Shown here piece by piece: positions 8,190-20,984 of a DNA stretch of 24,462 nt. The stretch spans positions 1 through 24,462 of the forward strand of contig RPFO01001962.1 in NCBI GenBank assembly GCA_009746045.1. The letters are read 5' to 3'. The stretch's first letter is position 1. Every line of letters starts with the position of its first letter. Source of the stretch: Mesostigma viride (Eukaryota; Streptophyta; Mesostigmatophyceae; Mesostigmatales; Mesostigmataceae). Under the pieces are notes generated by a model, which made no database searches, had not been told where the DNA came from, and saw only the letters and a program-made list of their open reading frames with translations. The translations under genes were made by a program, and so were the position numbers.

Positions 8190-10125
8190 TTAATTTCATA
8201 CATGCCAACAACACGTAGACGGGCCATAATGACACCACGGGAGCCTGAATCCTGATCATTTTTTTTTCTTTGACATCCATGTACGTAGGCCAGCCATGAT
8301 GACACCATGGGAGCCTGAATCCTCATCATTTTTTTTCTGAGACATCCATGTACGTAGGCCAGCCATGATGACACCATGGGAGCCTGAATCCTCATCATTA
8401 AATACATACATGCCATCCATGTACGTAGACAGGCCATGACATCTGACACCATGGGAGCCTGAATCCTCATCATTTACTATTCCTTGACATCCATGTACGT
8501 AGACGGGCCATGATGACACCATGGGAGCCTGAATCCTCATCATTTTTTTTTCTTTGACATCCATGTACATACGTAGGCCAGCCATGATGACACCAATGGA
8601 GCCTGAATCCTCATCATTAATTACATACATAAATGCCATGATCATCAATGACCCCATGGGAGCCTGAATCCTCATCATTAAATACATAAATGCCACGGTC
8701 CATGTACGTAGACGGGCCATGATGACACCAATGGAGCCTGAATCCTCATCATTAATTACATAAATGCCAACCATGTACATACACGGGCAATGATGACACC
8801 ATGGGAGCCTGAATCCTCATCATTAATTACATAAATGCCAACCATGTACGTAGGCCAGCCATGATGACACTATGGGAGCCTGAATCCTCATCATTAATTT
8901 CATACATGCCAACAACACGTAGACGGGCCATAATGACACCACGGGAGCCTGAATCCTCATCATTTTTTTTTCTTTGACATCCATGTACGTAGGCCAGCCA
9001 TGATGACACCATGGGAGCCTGAATCCTCATCATTTTTTTTCTGAGACATCCATGTACGTAGGCCAGCCATGATGACACCATGGGAGCCTGAATCCTCATC
9101 ATTAAATACATACATGCCATCCATGTACGTAGACAGGCCATGATGACACCATGGGAGCCTGAATCCTCATCATTTACTATTCCTTGACATCCATGTACGT
9201 AGACGGGCCATGATGACACCATGGGAGCCTGAATCCTCATCATTTTTTTTTCTTTGACATCCATGTACATACGTAGGCCAGCCATGATGACACCAATGGA
9301 GCCTGAATTCTCATCATTAATTACATACATGCCATCCATGTACGTAGACAGGCCATGACATCTGACACCATGGGAGCCTGAATCCTCATCATTTACTATT
9401 CCTTGACATCCATGTACGTAGACGGGCCATGATGACACCATGGGAGCCTGAATCCTCATCATTTTTTTTTCTTTGACATCCATGTACATACGTAGGCCAG
9501 CCATGATGACACCAATGGAGCCTGAATCCTCATCATTAATTACATACATAAATGCCAACCATGTACATACACGGGCAATGATGACACCAATGGAGCCTGA
9601 ATCCTCATCATTAATTACATAAATGGCAACCATGTACATACACGGGCAATGATGACACCATGGGAGCCTGAATCCTCATCATTTTTTTTTTCTTTGACAT
9701 CCATGTACATACGTAGGCCAGCCATGATGACACCAATGGAGCCTGAATCCTCATCATTAATTACATACATGCCATCCATGTACGTAGACAAGCCATGATG
9801 ACACCATGGGAGCCTGAATCCTCATCATTAATTACATACATGCCATCCATGTACGTAGACAGGCCATGATGACACCATGGGAGCCTGAATCCTCATCATT
9901 TACTATTCCTTGACATCCATGTACGTAGGCCAGCCATGGAGACACCATGGGAGCCTGAATCCTCCTCATTAATTACATAAATGCCAACCATGTACGTAGA
10001 CAAGCCATGATGACCCCATGGGAGCCTGAATCCTCATCATTAATTACATAAATGCCATCCATGTACGTAGACGGGCCATGATGACACCATGGGAGCCTGA
10101 ATCCTCATCATTTACTATTCCTTGA
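8190..10125 (+). repeat. 1.9-kb segment of the satellite, duplicated at 13519-15454
   Basis: The offset is 5329 bp. A diagnostic truncated unit reading ccatgatcatcaatgacccc occurs at about 8635 and again at about 13964, and the unusual gacatctgacacc unit at about 8438 and 9357 recurs at about 13767 and 14686. Differences are few, mostly in T-run length. Confidence 0.85.
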
Positions 10126-11390
10126 CATCCATGTACGTAGGCCAGCCATGGAGACACCATGGGAGCCTGAATCCTCCTCATTAATTACATAAATGCCAAC
10201 CATGTACGTAGACAAGCCATGATGACCCCATGGGAGCCTGAATCCTCATCATTAATTACATAAATGCCATCCATGTAAGTAGACGGGCCATGATGACACC
10301 ATGGGAGCCTGAATCCTCCTCATTAATTACATAAATGCCAACCATGTACGTAGACAAGCCATGATGACACCATGGGAGCCTGAATCCTCATCATTAATTA
10401 CATAAATGCCATCCATGTACGTAGACGGGCCATGATGACACCATGGGAGCCTGAATCCTCATCATTAATTACATAAATGCCATTCATGTACGTAGGCCAG
10501 CCATGGAGACACCATGGGAGCCTGAATCCTCATCATTAATTACATACATGCCAACAATGTAGGTAGACAAGCCATGATGACACCATGGGAGCCTGAATCC
10601 TCATCATTTATTTTATGAGACATCCATGTACGTAGGCCAGCCATGATGACACCATGGGAGCCTGAATCCTCATCATTTCTTTTTCTTTGACATCCATGTA
10701 CGTAGGCCAGCCATGATGACACCATGGGAGCCTGAATCCTCCTCATTAATTACATACATGCCATCCATGTACGTACACGGGCCATGATGACACCATGGGA
10801 GCCTGAATCCTCATCATTTACTATTCCTTGACATCCATGTACGTAGGCCAGCCATGGAGACACCATGGGAGCCTGAATCCTCATCATTAATTACATAAAT
10901 GCCAACCATGTACGTAGACAAGCCATGATGACACCATGGGAGCCTGAATCCTCCTCATTAATTACATAAATGCCAACCATGTACGTAGACAAGCCATGAT
11001 GACACCATGGGAGCCTGAATCCTCATCATTAATTACATACATGCCATCCATGTACGTAGACAGGCCATGATGACACCATGGGAGCCTGAATCCTCATCAT
11101 TTACTATTCCTTGACATCCATGTACGTAGGCCAGCCATGGAGACACCATGGGAGCCTGAATCCTCCTCATTAATTACATAAATGCCAACCATGTACGTAG
11201 ACAAGCCATGATGACCCCATGGGAGCCTGAATCCTCATCATTAATTACATAAATGCCATCCATGTACGTAGACGGGCCATGATGACACCATGGGAGCCTG
11301 AATCCTTATCATTTACTATTCCTTGACATCCATGTACGTAGGCCAGCCATGGAGACACCATGGGAGCCTGAATCCTCATCATTAATTACA
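10110..11390 (+). repeat. 1.3-kb satellite segment, duplicated at 12106-13385
   Basis: The offset is 1996 bp, falling to 1995 after one deleted base near 13095. Shared private variants include 'ccatgtaagtagacggg' (10273 and 12269) and 'caatgtaggtagacaag' (10554 and 12550). A degenerate third version of part of this block appears near 15780-16000. Confidence 0.8.
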
Positions 11391-12001
11391 TAAATGCCAA
11401 CCATGTACGTAGACAAGCCATGATGACACCATGGGAGCCTGAATCCTCCTCATTAATTACATAAATGCCAACCATGTACGTAGACAAGCCATGATGACAC
11501 CATGGGAGCCTGAATCCTCATCATTAATTACATACATGCCATCCATGTACGTAGACAGGCCATGATGACACCATGGGAGCCTGAATCCTCATCATTTACT
11601 ATTCCTTGACATCCATGTACGTAGGCCAGCCATGGAGACACCATGGGAGCCTGAATCCTCCTCATTAATTACATAAATGCCAACCATGTACGTAGACAAG
11701 CCATGATGACACCATGGGAGCCTGAATCCTCATCATTTACTATTCCTTGACATCCATGTACGTAGGCCAGCCATGATGACACCAATGGAGCCTGAATCCT
11801 CCTCGTTAATTACATAAATGCCAACCATGTACGTAGACAAGCCATGATGACCCCATGGGAGCCTGAATCCTCATCATTTACTATTCCTTGACATCCATGT
11901 ACGTAGACGGGCCATGATGACACCATGGGAGCCTGAATCCTCATCATTTACTATTCCTTGACATCCATGTACGTAGGCCAGCCATGATGACACCAATGGA
12001 G

Positions 12002-12039
12002 CCTGAATCCTCTTCATTTTCTTAATGAGAGGATTCAGG
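12002..12039. repeat. Short inverted repeat inside the satellite
   Basis: CCTGAATCCTCT at 12002-12013 is followed after 14 bases by its exact reverse complement at 12028-12039, then forward array resumes with 'ttacataaatgcc'. It looks like a small inverted insertion of unit sequence, or a template-switch scar, within an otherwise one-way array. Confidence 0.85.
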
Positions 12040-12105
12040 TTACATAAATGCCAACCATGTAGGTAGACAAGCCATGATGACACCATGGGAGCCTGAATCC
12101 TCATC

Positions 12106-13385
12106 ATTTACTATTCCTTGACATCCATGTACGTAGGCCAGCCATGGAGACACCATGGGAGCCTGAATCCTCCTCATTAATTACATAAATGCCAACCATG
12201 TACGTAGACAAGCCATGATGACCCCATGGGAGCCTGAATCCTCATCATTAATTACATAAATGCCATCCATGTAAGTAGACGGGCCATGATGACACCATGG
12301 GAGCCTGAATCCTCCTCATTAATTACATAAATGCCAACCATGTACGTAGACAAGCCATGATGACACCATGGGAGCCTGAATCCTCATCATTAATTACATA
12401 AATGCCATCCATGTACGTAGACGGGCCATGATGACACCATGGGAGCCTGAATCCTCATCATTAATTACATAAATGCCATTCATGTACGTAGGCCAGCCAT
12501 GGAGACACCATGGGAGCCTGAATCCTCATCATTAATTACATACATGCCAACAATGTAGGTAGACAAGCCATGATGACACCATGGGAGCCTGAATCCTCAT
12601 CATTTATTTTATGAGACATCCATGTACGTAGGCCAGCCATGATGACACCATGGGAGCCTGAATCCTCATCATTTCTTTTTCTTTGACATCCATGTACGTA
12701 GGCCAGCCATGATGACACCATGGGAGCCTGAATCCTCCTCATTAATTACATACATGCCATCCATGTACGTACACGGGCCATGATGACACCATGGGAGCCT
12801 GAATCCTCCTCATTTACTATTCCTTGACATCCATGTACGTAGGCCAGCCATGGAGACACCATGGGAGCCTGAATCCTCATCATTAATTACATAAATGCCA
12901 ACCATGTACGTAGACAAGCCATGATGACACCATGGGAGCCTGAATCCTCCTCATTAATTACATAAATGCCAACCATGTACGTAGACAAGCCATGATGACA
13001 CCATGGGAGCCTGAATCCTCATCATTAATTACATACATGCCATCCATGTACGTAGACAGGCCATGATGACACCATGGGAGCCTGAATCCTCATCATTACT
13101 ATTCCTTGACATCCATGTACGTAGGCCAGCCATGGAGACACCATGGGAGCCTGAATCCTCCTCATTAATTACATAAATGCCAACCATGTACGTAGACAAG
13201 CCATGATGACCCCATGGGAGCCTGAATCCTCATCATTAATTACATAAATGCCATCCATGTACGTAGACGGGCCATGATGACACCACGGGAGCCTGAATCC
13301 TCATCATTTACTATTCCTTGACATCCATGTACGTAGGCCAGCCATGGAGACACCATGGGAGCCTGAATCCTCCTCATTAATTACA
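12106..13385 (+). repeat. Second copy of the 1.3-kb satellite segment
   Basis: This is collinear with 10110-11390, as shown by the shared 'gtaagtag' and 'gtaggtag' variants and the order of linker types. Confidence 0.8.
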
Positions 13386-13518
13386 TAAATGCCAACCATG
13401 TACGTAGACAAGCCATGATGACCCCATGGGAGCCTGAATCCTCATCATTAATTACATAAATGCCATCCATGTAAGTAGACGGGCCATGATGACACCATGG
13501 GAGCCTGAATCCTCCTCA

Positions 13519-15454
13519 TTAATTTCATACATGCCAACAACACGTAGACGGGCCATAATGACACCACGGGAGCCTGAATCCTGATCATTTTTTTTTCTTT
13601 GACATCCATGTACGTAGGCCAGCCATGATGACACCATGGGAGCCTGAATCCTCATCATTTTTTTTCTGAGACATCCATGTACGTAGGCCAGCCATGATGA
13701 CACCATGGGAGCCTGAATCCTCATCATTAAATACATACATGCCATCCATGTACGTAGACAGGCCATGACATCTGACACCATGGGAGCCTGAATCCTCATC
13801 ATTTACTATTCCTTGACATCCATGTACGTAGACGGGCCATGATGACACCATGGGAGCCTGAATCCTCATCATTTTTTTTTCTTTGACATCCATGTACATA
13901 CGTAGGCCAGCCATGATGACACCAATGGAGCCTGAATCCTCATCATTAATTACATACATAAATGCCATGATCATCAATGACCCCATGGGAGCCTGAATCC
14001 TCATCATTAAATACATAAATGCCACGGTCCATGTACGTAGACGGGCCATGATGACACCAATGGAGCCTGAATCCTCATCATTAATTACATAAATGCCAAC
14101 CATGTACATACACGGGCAATGATGACACCATGGGAGCCTGAATCCTCATCATTAATTACATAAATGCCAACCATGTACGTAGGCCAGCCATGATGACACT
14201 ATGGGAGCCTGAATCCTCATCATTAATTTCATACATGCCAACAACACGTAGACGGGCCATAATGACACCACGGGAGCCTGAATCCTCATCATTTTTTTTT
14301 CTTTGACATCCATGTACGTAGGCCAGCCATGATGACACCATGGGAGCCTGAATCCTCATCATTTTTTTTCTGAGACATCCATGTACGTAGGCCAGCCATG
14401 ATGACACCATGGGAGCCTGAATCCTCATCATTAAATACATACATGCCATCCATGTACGTAGACAGGCCATGATGACACCATGGGAGCCTGAATCCTCATC
14501 ATTTACTATTCCTTGACATCCATGTACGTAGACGGGCCATGATGACACCATGGGAGCCTGAATCCTCATCATTTTTTTTCTTTGACATCCATGTACATAC
14601 GTAGGCCAGCCATGATGACACCAATGGAGCCTGAATTCTCATCATTAATTACATACATGCCATCCATGTACGTAGACAGGCCATGACATCTGACACCATG
14701 GGAGCCTGAATCCTCATCATTTACTATTCCTTGACATCCATGTACGTAGACGGGCCATGATGACACCATGGGAGCCTGAATCCTCATCATTTTTTTTTCT
14801 TTGACATCCATGTACATACGTAGGCCAGCCATGATGACACCAATGGAGCCTGAATCCTCATCATTAATTACATACATAAATGCCAACCATGTACATACAC
14901 GGGCAATGATGACACCAATGGAGCCTGAATCCTCATCATTAATTACATAAATGCCAACCATGTACATACACGGGCAATGATGACACCATGGGAGCCTGAA
15001 TCCTCATCATTTTTTTTTTCTTTGACATCCATGTACATACGTAGGCCAGCCATGATGACACCAATGGAGCCTGAATCCTCATCATTAATTACATACATGC
15101 CATCCATGTACGTAGACAAGCCATGATGACACCATGGGAGCCTGAATCCTCATCATTAATTACATACATGCCATCCATGTACGTAGACAGGCCATGATGA
15201 CACCATGGGAGCCTGAATCCTCATCATTTACTATTCCTTGACATCCATGTACGTAGGCCAGCCATGGAGACACCATGGGAGCCTGAATCCTCCTCATTAA
15301 TTACATAAATGCCAACCATGTACGTAGACAAGCCATGATGACCCCATGGGAGCCTGAATCCTCATCATTAATTACATAAATGCCATCCATGTACGTAGAC
15401 GGGCCATGATGACACCATGGGAGCCTGAATCCTCATCATTTACTATTCCTTGAC
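13519..15454 (+). repeat. Second copy of the 1.9-kb satellite segment
   Basis: This is collinear with 8190-10125, including the truncated ccatgatcatcaatgacccc unit and the T-run linkers. A T-run one base shorter near 14572 breaks the open frame that stays open in the first copy, which shows these frames are not maintained. Confidence 0.85.
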
Positions 15455-17690
15455 ACCATGTACGTAGACAAGCCATGATGACACCATGGGAGCCTGAATC
15501 CTCCTCATTAATTACATAAATGCCAACCATGTACGTAGACAAGCCATGATGACCCATGGAGCCTGAATCCTCATCATTAATTACATAAATGCCATCCATG
15601 TACGTAGACGGCCATGATGACACCATGGGAGCCTGAATCCTCATTAATTACTAAATGCCAACCATGTACGTAGACAAGCCATGATGACACCATGGGAGCC
15701 TGAATCCTCATCATTAATTACATAATGCCATCCATGTACGTAGACGCCATGATGACACCATGGGAGCCTGAATCCTCATCATTAATTACATAAATGCCAT
15801 CATGTACGTAGGCCAGCCATGAGACACCATGGGAGCCTGAATCCTCATCATTAATTACATACATGCCACAATGTAGTAGACAGCCATGATGACACCATGG
15901 GAGCCTGAATCCTCATCATTAATTTATGAACATCCATGTACGTAGGCAAGCCATGATGACACCATGGGAGCCTGAATCCTCATCATTTCTTTCTTTGACA
16001 TCCATGTACGTAGGCCAGCCATGATGACACCATGGGAGCCTGAATCCTCCTCATTAATTACATACATGCCATCCATGTACGTACACGGGCCATGATGACA
16101 CCATGGGAGCCTGAATCCTCATCATTTACTATTCCTTGACATCCATGTACGTAGGCCAGCCATGGAGACACCATGGGAGCCTGAATCCTCATCATTAATA
16201 CATAAATGCCAACCATGTACGTAGACAAGCCATGATGACACCATGGGAGCCTGAATCCTCATCTCATTAATTACATAAATGCCAACCATGTACGTAGACA
16301 GCCATGATGACACCATGGGAGCCTGAATCCTCATCATTAATTACATACATGCATCCATGTACGTAGACAGGCCATGATGACACCATGGGAGCCTGAATCC
16401 TCATCATTTACTATTCCTTGACATCCATGTACGTAGACCAGCCATGACACCATGGGAGCCTGAATCCTCATCATTAATTACATAAATGCCAACCATGTAC
16501 GTAGACAGCCATGATGACCCCATGGGAGCCTGAATCCTCATCATTAATTACATAAATGCCATCCATGTACGTAGACGGGCCATGATGACACCATGGGAGC
16601 CTGAATCCTCATCATTTACTATTCCTTGACATCCATGTACGTAGGCCAGCCATGGAGACACCATGGGAGCCTGAATCCTCATCATTAATTACATAATGCC
16701 AACCATGTACGTAGACAAGCCATGATGACACCATGGGAGCCTGAATCCTCATCATTAATTACATAAATGCCAACCATGTACGTAGACAGCCATGATGACA
16801 CCATGGGAGCCTGAATCCTCATCATTAATTACATACATGCCATCCATGTACGTAGACAGCCATGATGACACCATGGGAGCCTGAATCCTCATCATTTACT
16901 ATTCATTGACATCCATGTACGTAGGCCAGCCATGAGACACCATGGGAGCCTGAATCCTCCTCATTAATTACATAAATGCCAACCATGTACGTAGACAAGC
17001 CATGATGACACCATGGGAGCCTGAATCCTCATCATTTACTATTCTTGACATCCATGTACGTAGGCCAGCCATGATGACACCATGGAGCCTGAATCCTCCT
17101 CATTAATTACATAAATGCCAACCATGTACGTAGACAAGCCATGATGACCCATGGGAGCCTGAATCCTCATCATTTACTATTCCTTGACATCCATGTACGT
17201 AGGCCAGCCATGATGACACCATGGGAGCCTGAATCCTCCTCATTAATTACATACATGCCATCCATGTACGTACACGCCATGATGACACCATGGGAGCCTG
17301 AATCCTCCTCATTTACTATTCCTTGACATCCATGTACGTAGGCCAGCCATGGAGACACCATGGGAGCCTGAATCCTCATCATTAATTACATAAATGCCAA
17401 CCATGTACGTAGACAAGCCATGATGACACCATGGGAGCCTGAATCCTCCTCATTAATTACATAAATGCCAACCATGTACGTAGACAAGCCATGATGACAC
17501 CATGGGAGCCTGAATCCTCATCATTAATTACATACATGCCATCCATGTACGTAGACAGGCCATGATGACACCATGGGAGCCTGAATCCTCATCATTTACT
17601 ATTCCTTGACATCCATGTACGTAGGCCAGCCATGGAGACACCATGGGAGCCTGAATCCTCATCATTAAATACATAAATGCCATCCATGTA

Positions 17691-18734
17691 ATTAATGATG
17701 AGGATTCAGGCTCCCATGGTGTCATCATGGCCCGTCTACGTACATGGATGTCAAGGAATAGTAAATGATGAGGATTCAGGCTCCCATGGTGTCATCATGG
17801 CTTGTCTACGTACATGGTTGGCATTTATGTAATTAACGAGGAGGATTCAGGCTCCCATAATGTCTCCATGGCTGGCCTACGTACATGGATGTCAAGGAAT
17901 AGTAAATGATGAGGATTCAGGCTCCCATGGTGTCATCATGGCCCGTCTACGTACATGGATGGCATGTATGTAATTAATGATGAGGATTCAGGCTCCCATG
18001 GTGTCATCATGGCCCGTCTACGTATATGGATGTCAAAGAAAAAAAAATGACGAGGATTCAGGCTCCCATGGTGTCATCATGGCTGGCCTACGTACATGGA
18101 TGTCTCATAAAAAAATGATGAGGATTCAGGCTCCCATGGTGTCATCATGGCCCGTCTACGTACATGGTTGGCATTTATGTAATTAATGATGAGGATTCAG
18201 GCTCCCATGGTGTCATCATGGCCTGTCTACGTACATGGATGGCATGTATGTATTTAATGATGAGGATTCAGGCTCCCATGGTGTCATCATGGCTGGCCTA
18301 CGTACATGGATGTTCAGAAAAAAAATGTGGAGGATTCAGGCTCCCATGGTGTCATCATGGCTGGCCTACGTACATGGATGTCTCATAAAATAAATGATGA
18401 GGATTCAGGCTCCCGTGGTGTCATTATGGCCCGTCTACGTGTTGTTGGCATGTATGAAATTAATGATGAGGATTCAGGCTCCCATAGTGTCATCATGGCT
18501 GGCCTACGTACATGGTTGGCATTTATGTATTTAATGATGAGGATTCAGGCTCCCATGGTGTCATCATGGCTTGTCTATGTACATGGTTGGCATTTATGTA
18601 ATTAATGATGAGGATTCAGGCTCCATTGGTGTCATCATGGCCCGTCTACGTACATGGGTGGCATTTATGTATTTAATGATGAGGATTTAGGCTCCCATGG
18701 GGTCATCATGGCTTGTCTACGTACATGGAGTCAT
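17691..18734 (-). repeat. 70-71 bp satellite array, inverted orientation, about 15 units
   Basis: The same unit as at 7921-17690 but on the opposite strand. Read from the outside inward, the variant order starts like that of the left array: a gacaag unit with CCCCATGG, a gacggg unit with CAATGG, and a little further in a taatttcatacatgccaacaacacg unit. This block is therefore the partner of roughly 7921-8960. The switch is abrupt. Confidence 0.95.
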
Positions 18735-19002
18735 ATTGATTCATGGAACAATGAGATACCATTCTTAATTGAAAATTGTTCTTGATACTTTCACATGCAT
18801 GCCCGGAATCGTGAATTTGTGCGGGTTTCCATGATGACAATCCTCATTGAATTCTTGAGCACACAATATTGAGCAATTTAGGGGCACTTCGGCAATGTTG
18901 ACCATTTTCATTCATGATCAATAAAATTAACATTTAATGCAATAAATACATATTCCACTCATTTTAATAAACCATGCAAAAACTTTACAAGCACGCTCAA
19001 GC
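18735..19002 (-). repeat. Conserved spacer, right arm
   Basis: Reverse complement of 7653-7920 with a few small differences. No gene signal. Confidence 0.9.
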
Positions 19003-19776
19003 TAGGGGTGGGCTGGCATGCACGCGTGGGTGTGGGGGTGGGCTGGCATGCATGCGTGGGTGTGGGGGTGGGCTGGCATGCACGTGTGGGTGTGGGGGTG
19101 GGCTGGCATGCATGCGTGGGTGTGGGGTTGGGCTAGCCTGCATGCGTGGGTGTGGGGGGGGCTGGCATGCATGCGTGGGTGTGTGTGGGGGGCTAGCATG
19201 CATGCGTAAGTGTGGGGGGGGCTGGCATGCATGCGTGGGTGTGGGGGGGGGCTGGCATGCATGCGTGGGTGTGTGTGGGGGGGCTAGCATGCATGCGTAA
19301 GTGTGGGGGGGGGCTGGCATGCATGCGTGGGTGTGTATGGGGGCTGGCATGCATGCGTGGGTGTGTGTGGGGGGCTAGCATGCATGCGTGGGTGTGGGGG
19401 GGGCTGTCATGCATGCGTGGGTGTGTGTGGGGGCTGGCATCCATGCGTGGGTGTGGGGGGGGCTAGCATGCATGCGTGGGTGTGGGGGTGGGCTAGCATG
19501 CATGCGTGGGTGTGGGGGGGGGCGGTCATGCATGCGTGGGTGTGTGGGGGGGCTGGCATGCATGCGTGGGTGTGTGGGGGGGCTAGCATGCATGCGTGGG
19601 TGTGGGGGTGGGCTAGCATGCATGCGTGGGTGTGAGTGTGGGCTAGCATGCATGCGTGGGTGTGGGGGGGGCTAGCATGCATGCGTGGGTGTGGGGGGGC
19701 CGGGGCCGGGGCTAGCATGCATGCGTGGGTGTGGGGGTGGGCTAGCATGCATGCGTGGGTGTGGGGGGGGGCTAGC
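19003..19776 (-). repeat. GC-rich minisatellite, right arm, about 25 units
   Basis: The same unit as at 7155-7652, read on the other strand, with about 25 copies instead of 16. The gcgtaagtgtgggg variant occurs twice (about 19205 and 19296) but only once on the left (near 7508), so part of the extra length probably arose by local duplication. All long His/Pro- or Gly/Cys-rich frames here are translated repeat. Confidence 0.95.
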
Positions 19777-19992
19777 ACGCCCCACCCCTCCATCGGCACA
19801 GCCAGCCTTGTGAGTCTACCCTTAACAACAAGGCTGGTAGGACGACACGCCTGAGCAGCATATGTCATGCCTATCTCAGGCTAATAATGTGTGATTTTGT
19901 GCCAACAACCAAGTTGTTCCACCCAACAACACATTATAAACCCTCTTCCAAAATGCCCAACAAGCCGGACACGTGGAGGACCACACACGCAG

Positions 19993-20001
19993 TATATAAA
20001 G
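19993..20001 (+). promoter_or_regulatory. TATA-like box facing outward, right arm
   Basis: TATATAAAG, the mirror of the one at 6930-6938. A second TATA-like site (TCTATAAAGC) lies at about 20281, some 30 bp before the ATG at 20311. This is only a sequence match. Confidence 0.3.
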
Positions 20002-20310
20002 AGAAAATAAGCTGACTTTTTATCCAGCCAACCTGTGGCTAGCTGCTCTGGTTAGCATGACAAATGCTAACATTTACTCAGTGGGAAAGGTGAAGAGACC
20101 ATTGGAACAGCCTACCTGACGCATGTGCCACCAAAGCATTGTGTCCCGCAAAATGCACACTGCCTCCTTTCTAACAAGCACGAGCCGCTCTCTTTAGGAG
20201 ACAGGTGCCAGCTCGTCAGTGTCTGGGGAAAATGATGCCGCTGCTTAGGAAGACCGCGTGAATTTCCTCGAACACAACTGTCTATAAAGCAAAAGAAATT
20301 TCAGAGAAGC

Positions 20311-20814
20311 ATGGAAATAAAAGCATTACACCTTCCCGACAGGTTGTGGGCCACGCGCTGCAGCAAGCCAGCCACGTCACAGACGAACTTGCTTAAAAAA
20401 TCCAGGAATCCAGCGATGCAGCGCCAGGACCCGCAACTTCATGGCTGCATCTGGCCGGAAAGAAGGCAAAAAGCTTACGCTCAACGAGGTAAGAAAGCAG
20501 GAAAGCGCTATCTTAGGACGTTTAATACAGAACGTACCATAACGGGCATTTATTCGTGCCCAGGCGCACAAGAAAGGCCACCCTTTCATGGAGAGGTCGG
20601 GCGCGCATGGCGCAGGCCTAATGTTATCTTACCGCAAAATGACGGGAAAGGTAAAGATAGCAGCGGGAATTTTTACGGCTTTAGAAACATCATTAAACTA
20701 GCTTCCATTAGGACCATCAAAACTGGCAACAATCGACAATCACACCTGCAGGCATCAATTATACTTTATTCATCCCGACAGAAATTCAGGCCGGACCCCC
20801 CCTGCCGATGGTAA
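20311..20814 (+). CDS. Hypothetical ORF in the right arm, 167 codons, doubtful
   Basis: The frame opens MEIKALHLPDRLWATRCSKP and later contains TERTITGIYSCPGAQERPPF and NVILPQNDGKGKDSSGNFYG. Its second half matches the left-arm frame 6058-6333. Its first half is a different frame from the long left-arm one because of a one-base indel between the arms. An alternative frame from the ATG at 20441 (MAASGRKEGKKLTLNEVRKQ) matches the left arm upstream of that indel. There is a donor-like GAG|GTAAGA at about 20486, mirrored on the left, so a spliced transcript is conceivable. No family is recognised. Confidence 0.25.
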   Translation: MEIKALHLPDRLWATRCSKPATSQTNLLKKSRNPAMQRQDPQLHGCIWPERRQKAYAQRGKKAGKRYLRTFNTERTITGIYSCPGAQERPPFHGEVGRAWRRPNVILPQNDGKGKDSSGNFYGFRNIIKLASIRTIKTGNNRQSHLQASIILYSSRQKFRPDPPCRW

Positions 20815-20984
20815 AGAAAAAGAGCCCGCGACATTATAGATCGCAACTATCCCACCATAAATTAGAATCAGTAACTAATTTTCTCCAAGAATCGAGCATT
20901 TTTTTCTGCTTTCCGCGAGCCAGATTTGTCACGTTTCGTCTAAAAGCAGTCGCCATGGCCACTTCCGCAAGGGGTGCGCGCACC

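Larger units (their letters stand above)
7921..17690 (+). repeat. 70-71 bp satellite array, forward orientation, about 138 units
   Basis: The unit has a conserved core: ccatgtacgta, a variable hexamer (gacggg, gacaag or ggccag), ccatgatgacaccatggg, and agcctgaatcctcatcatt. A variable linker follows: taattacataaatgcc, tactattccttgacat, a T-run ending ctttgacat or ctgagacat, or taatttcatacatgcc. Spacing measured on ggagcctgaa is 70 or 71 bp (10021, 10092, 10162, 10233). Almost every unit contains TACGTA and CCATGG, both self-complementary. The open frames on the minus strand are translations of the repeat and shift frame whenever the unit length changes. Confidence 0.97.
19777..20984 (-). repeat. 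Outer segment of the right arm of the long inverted repeat
   Basis: Reverse complement of 5943-7154. Homology ends at GGTGCGCGCACC (20973-20984). Beyond it the two flanks are unrelated. Confidence 0.9.

Noticed and set aside
7921-17690. CRISPR array
   Set aside because: Units are contiguous with no unique spacers; the variable linkers come from a handful of recurrent types, in a eukaryotic context.
7885-18605. Many open frames of 60-270 codons with recurring 'MMRIQAPMVSSW' peptides, suggesting a repeat protein
   Set aside because: They are translations of the 70-71 bp satellite. The unit is not a multiple of three, frames break with T-run length, and copies of the same block differ in frame.
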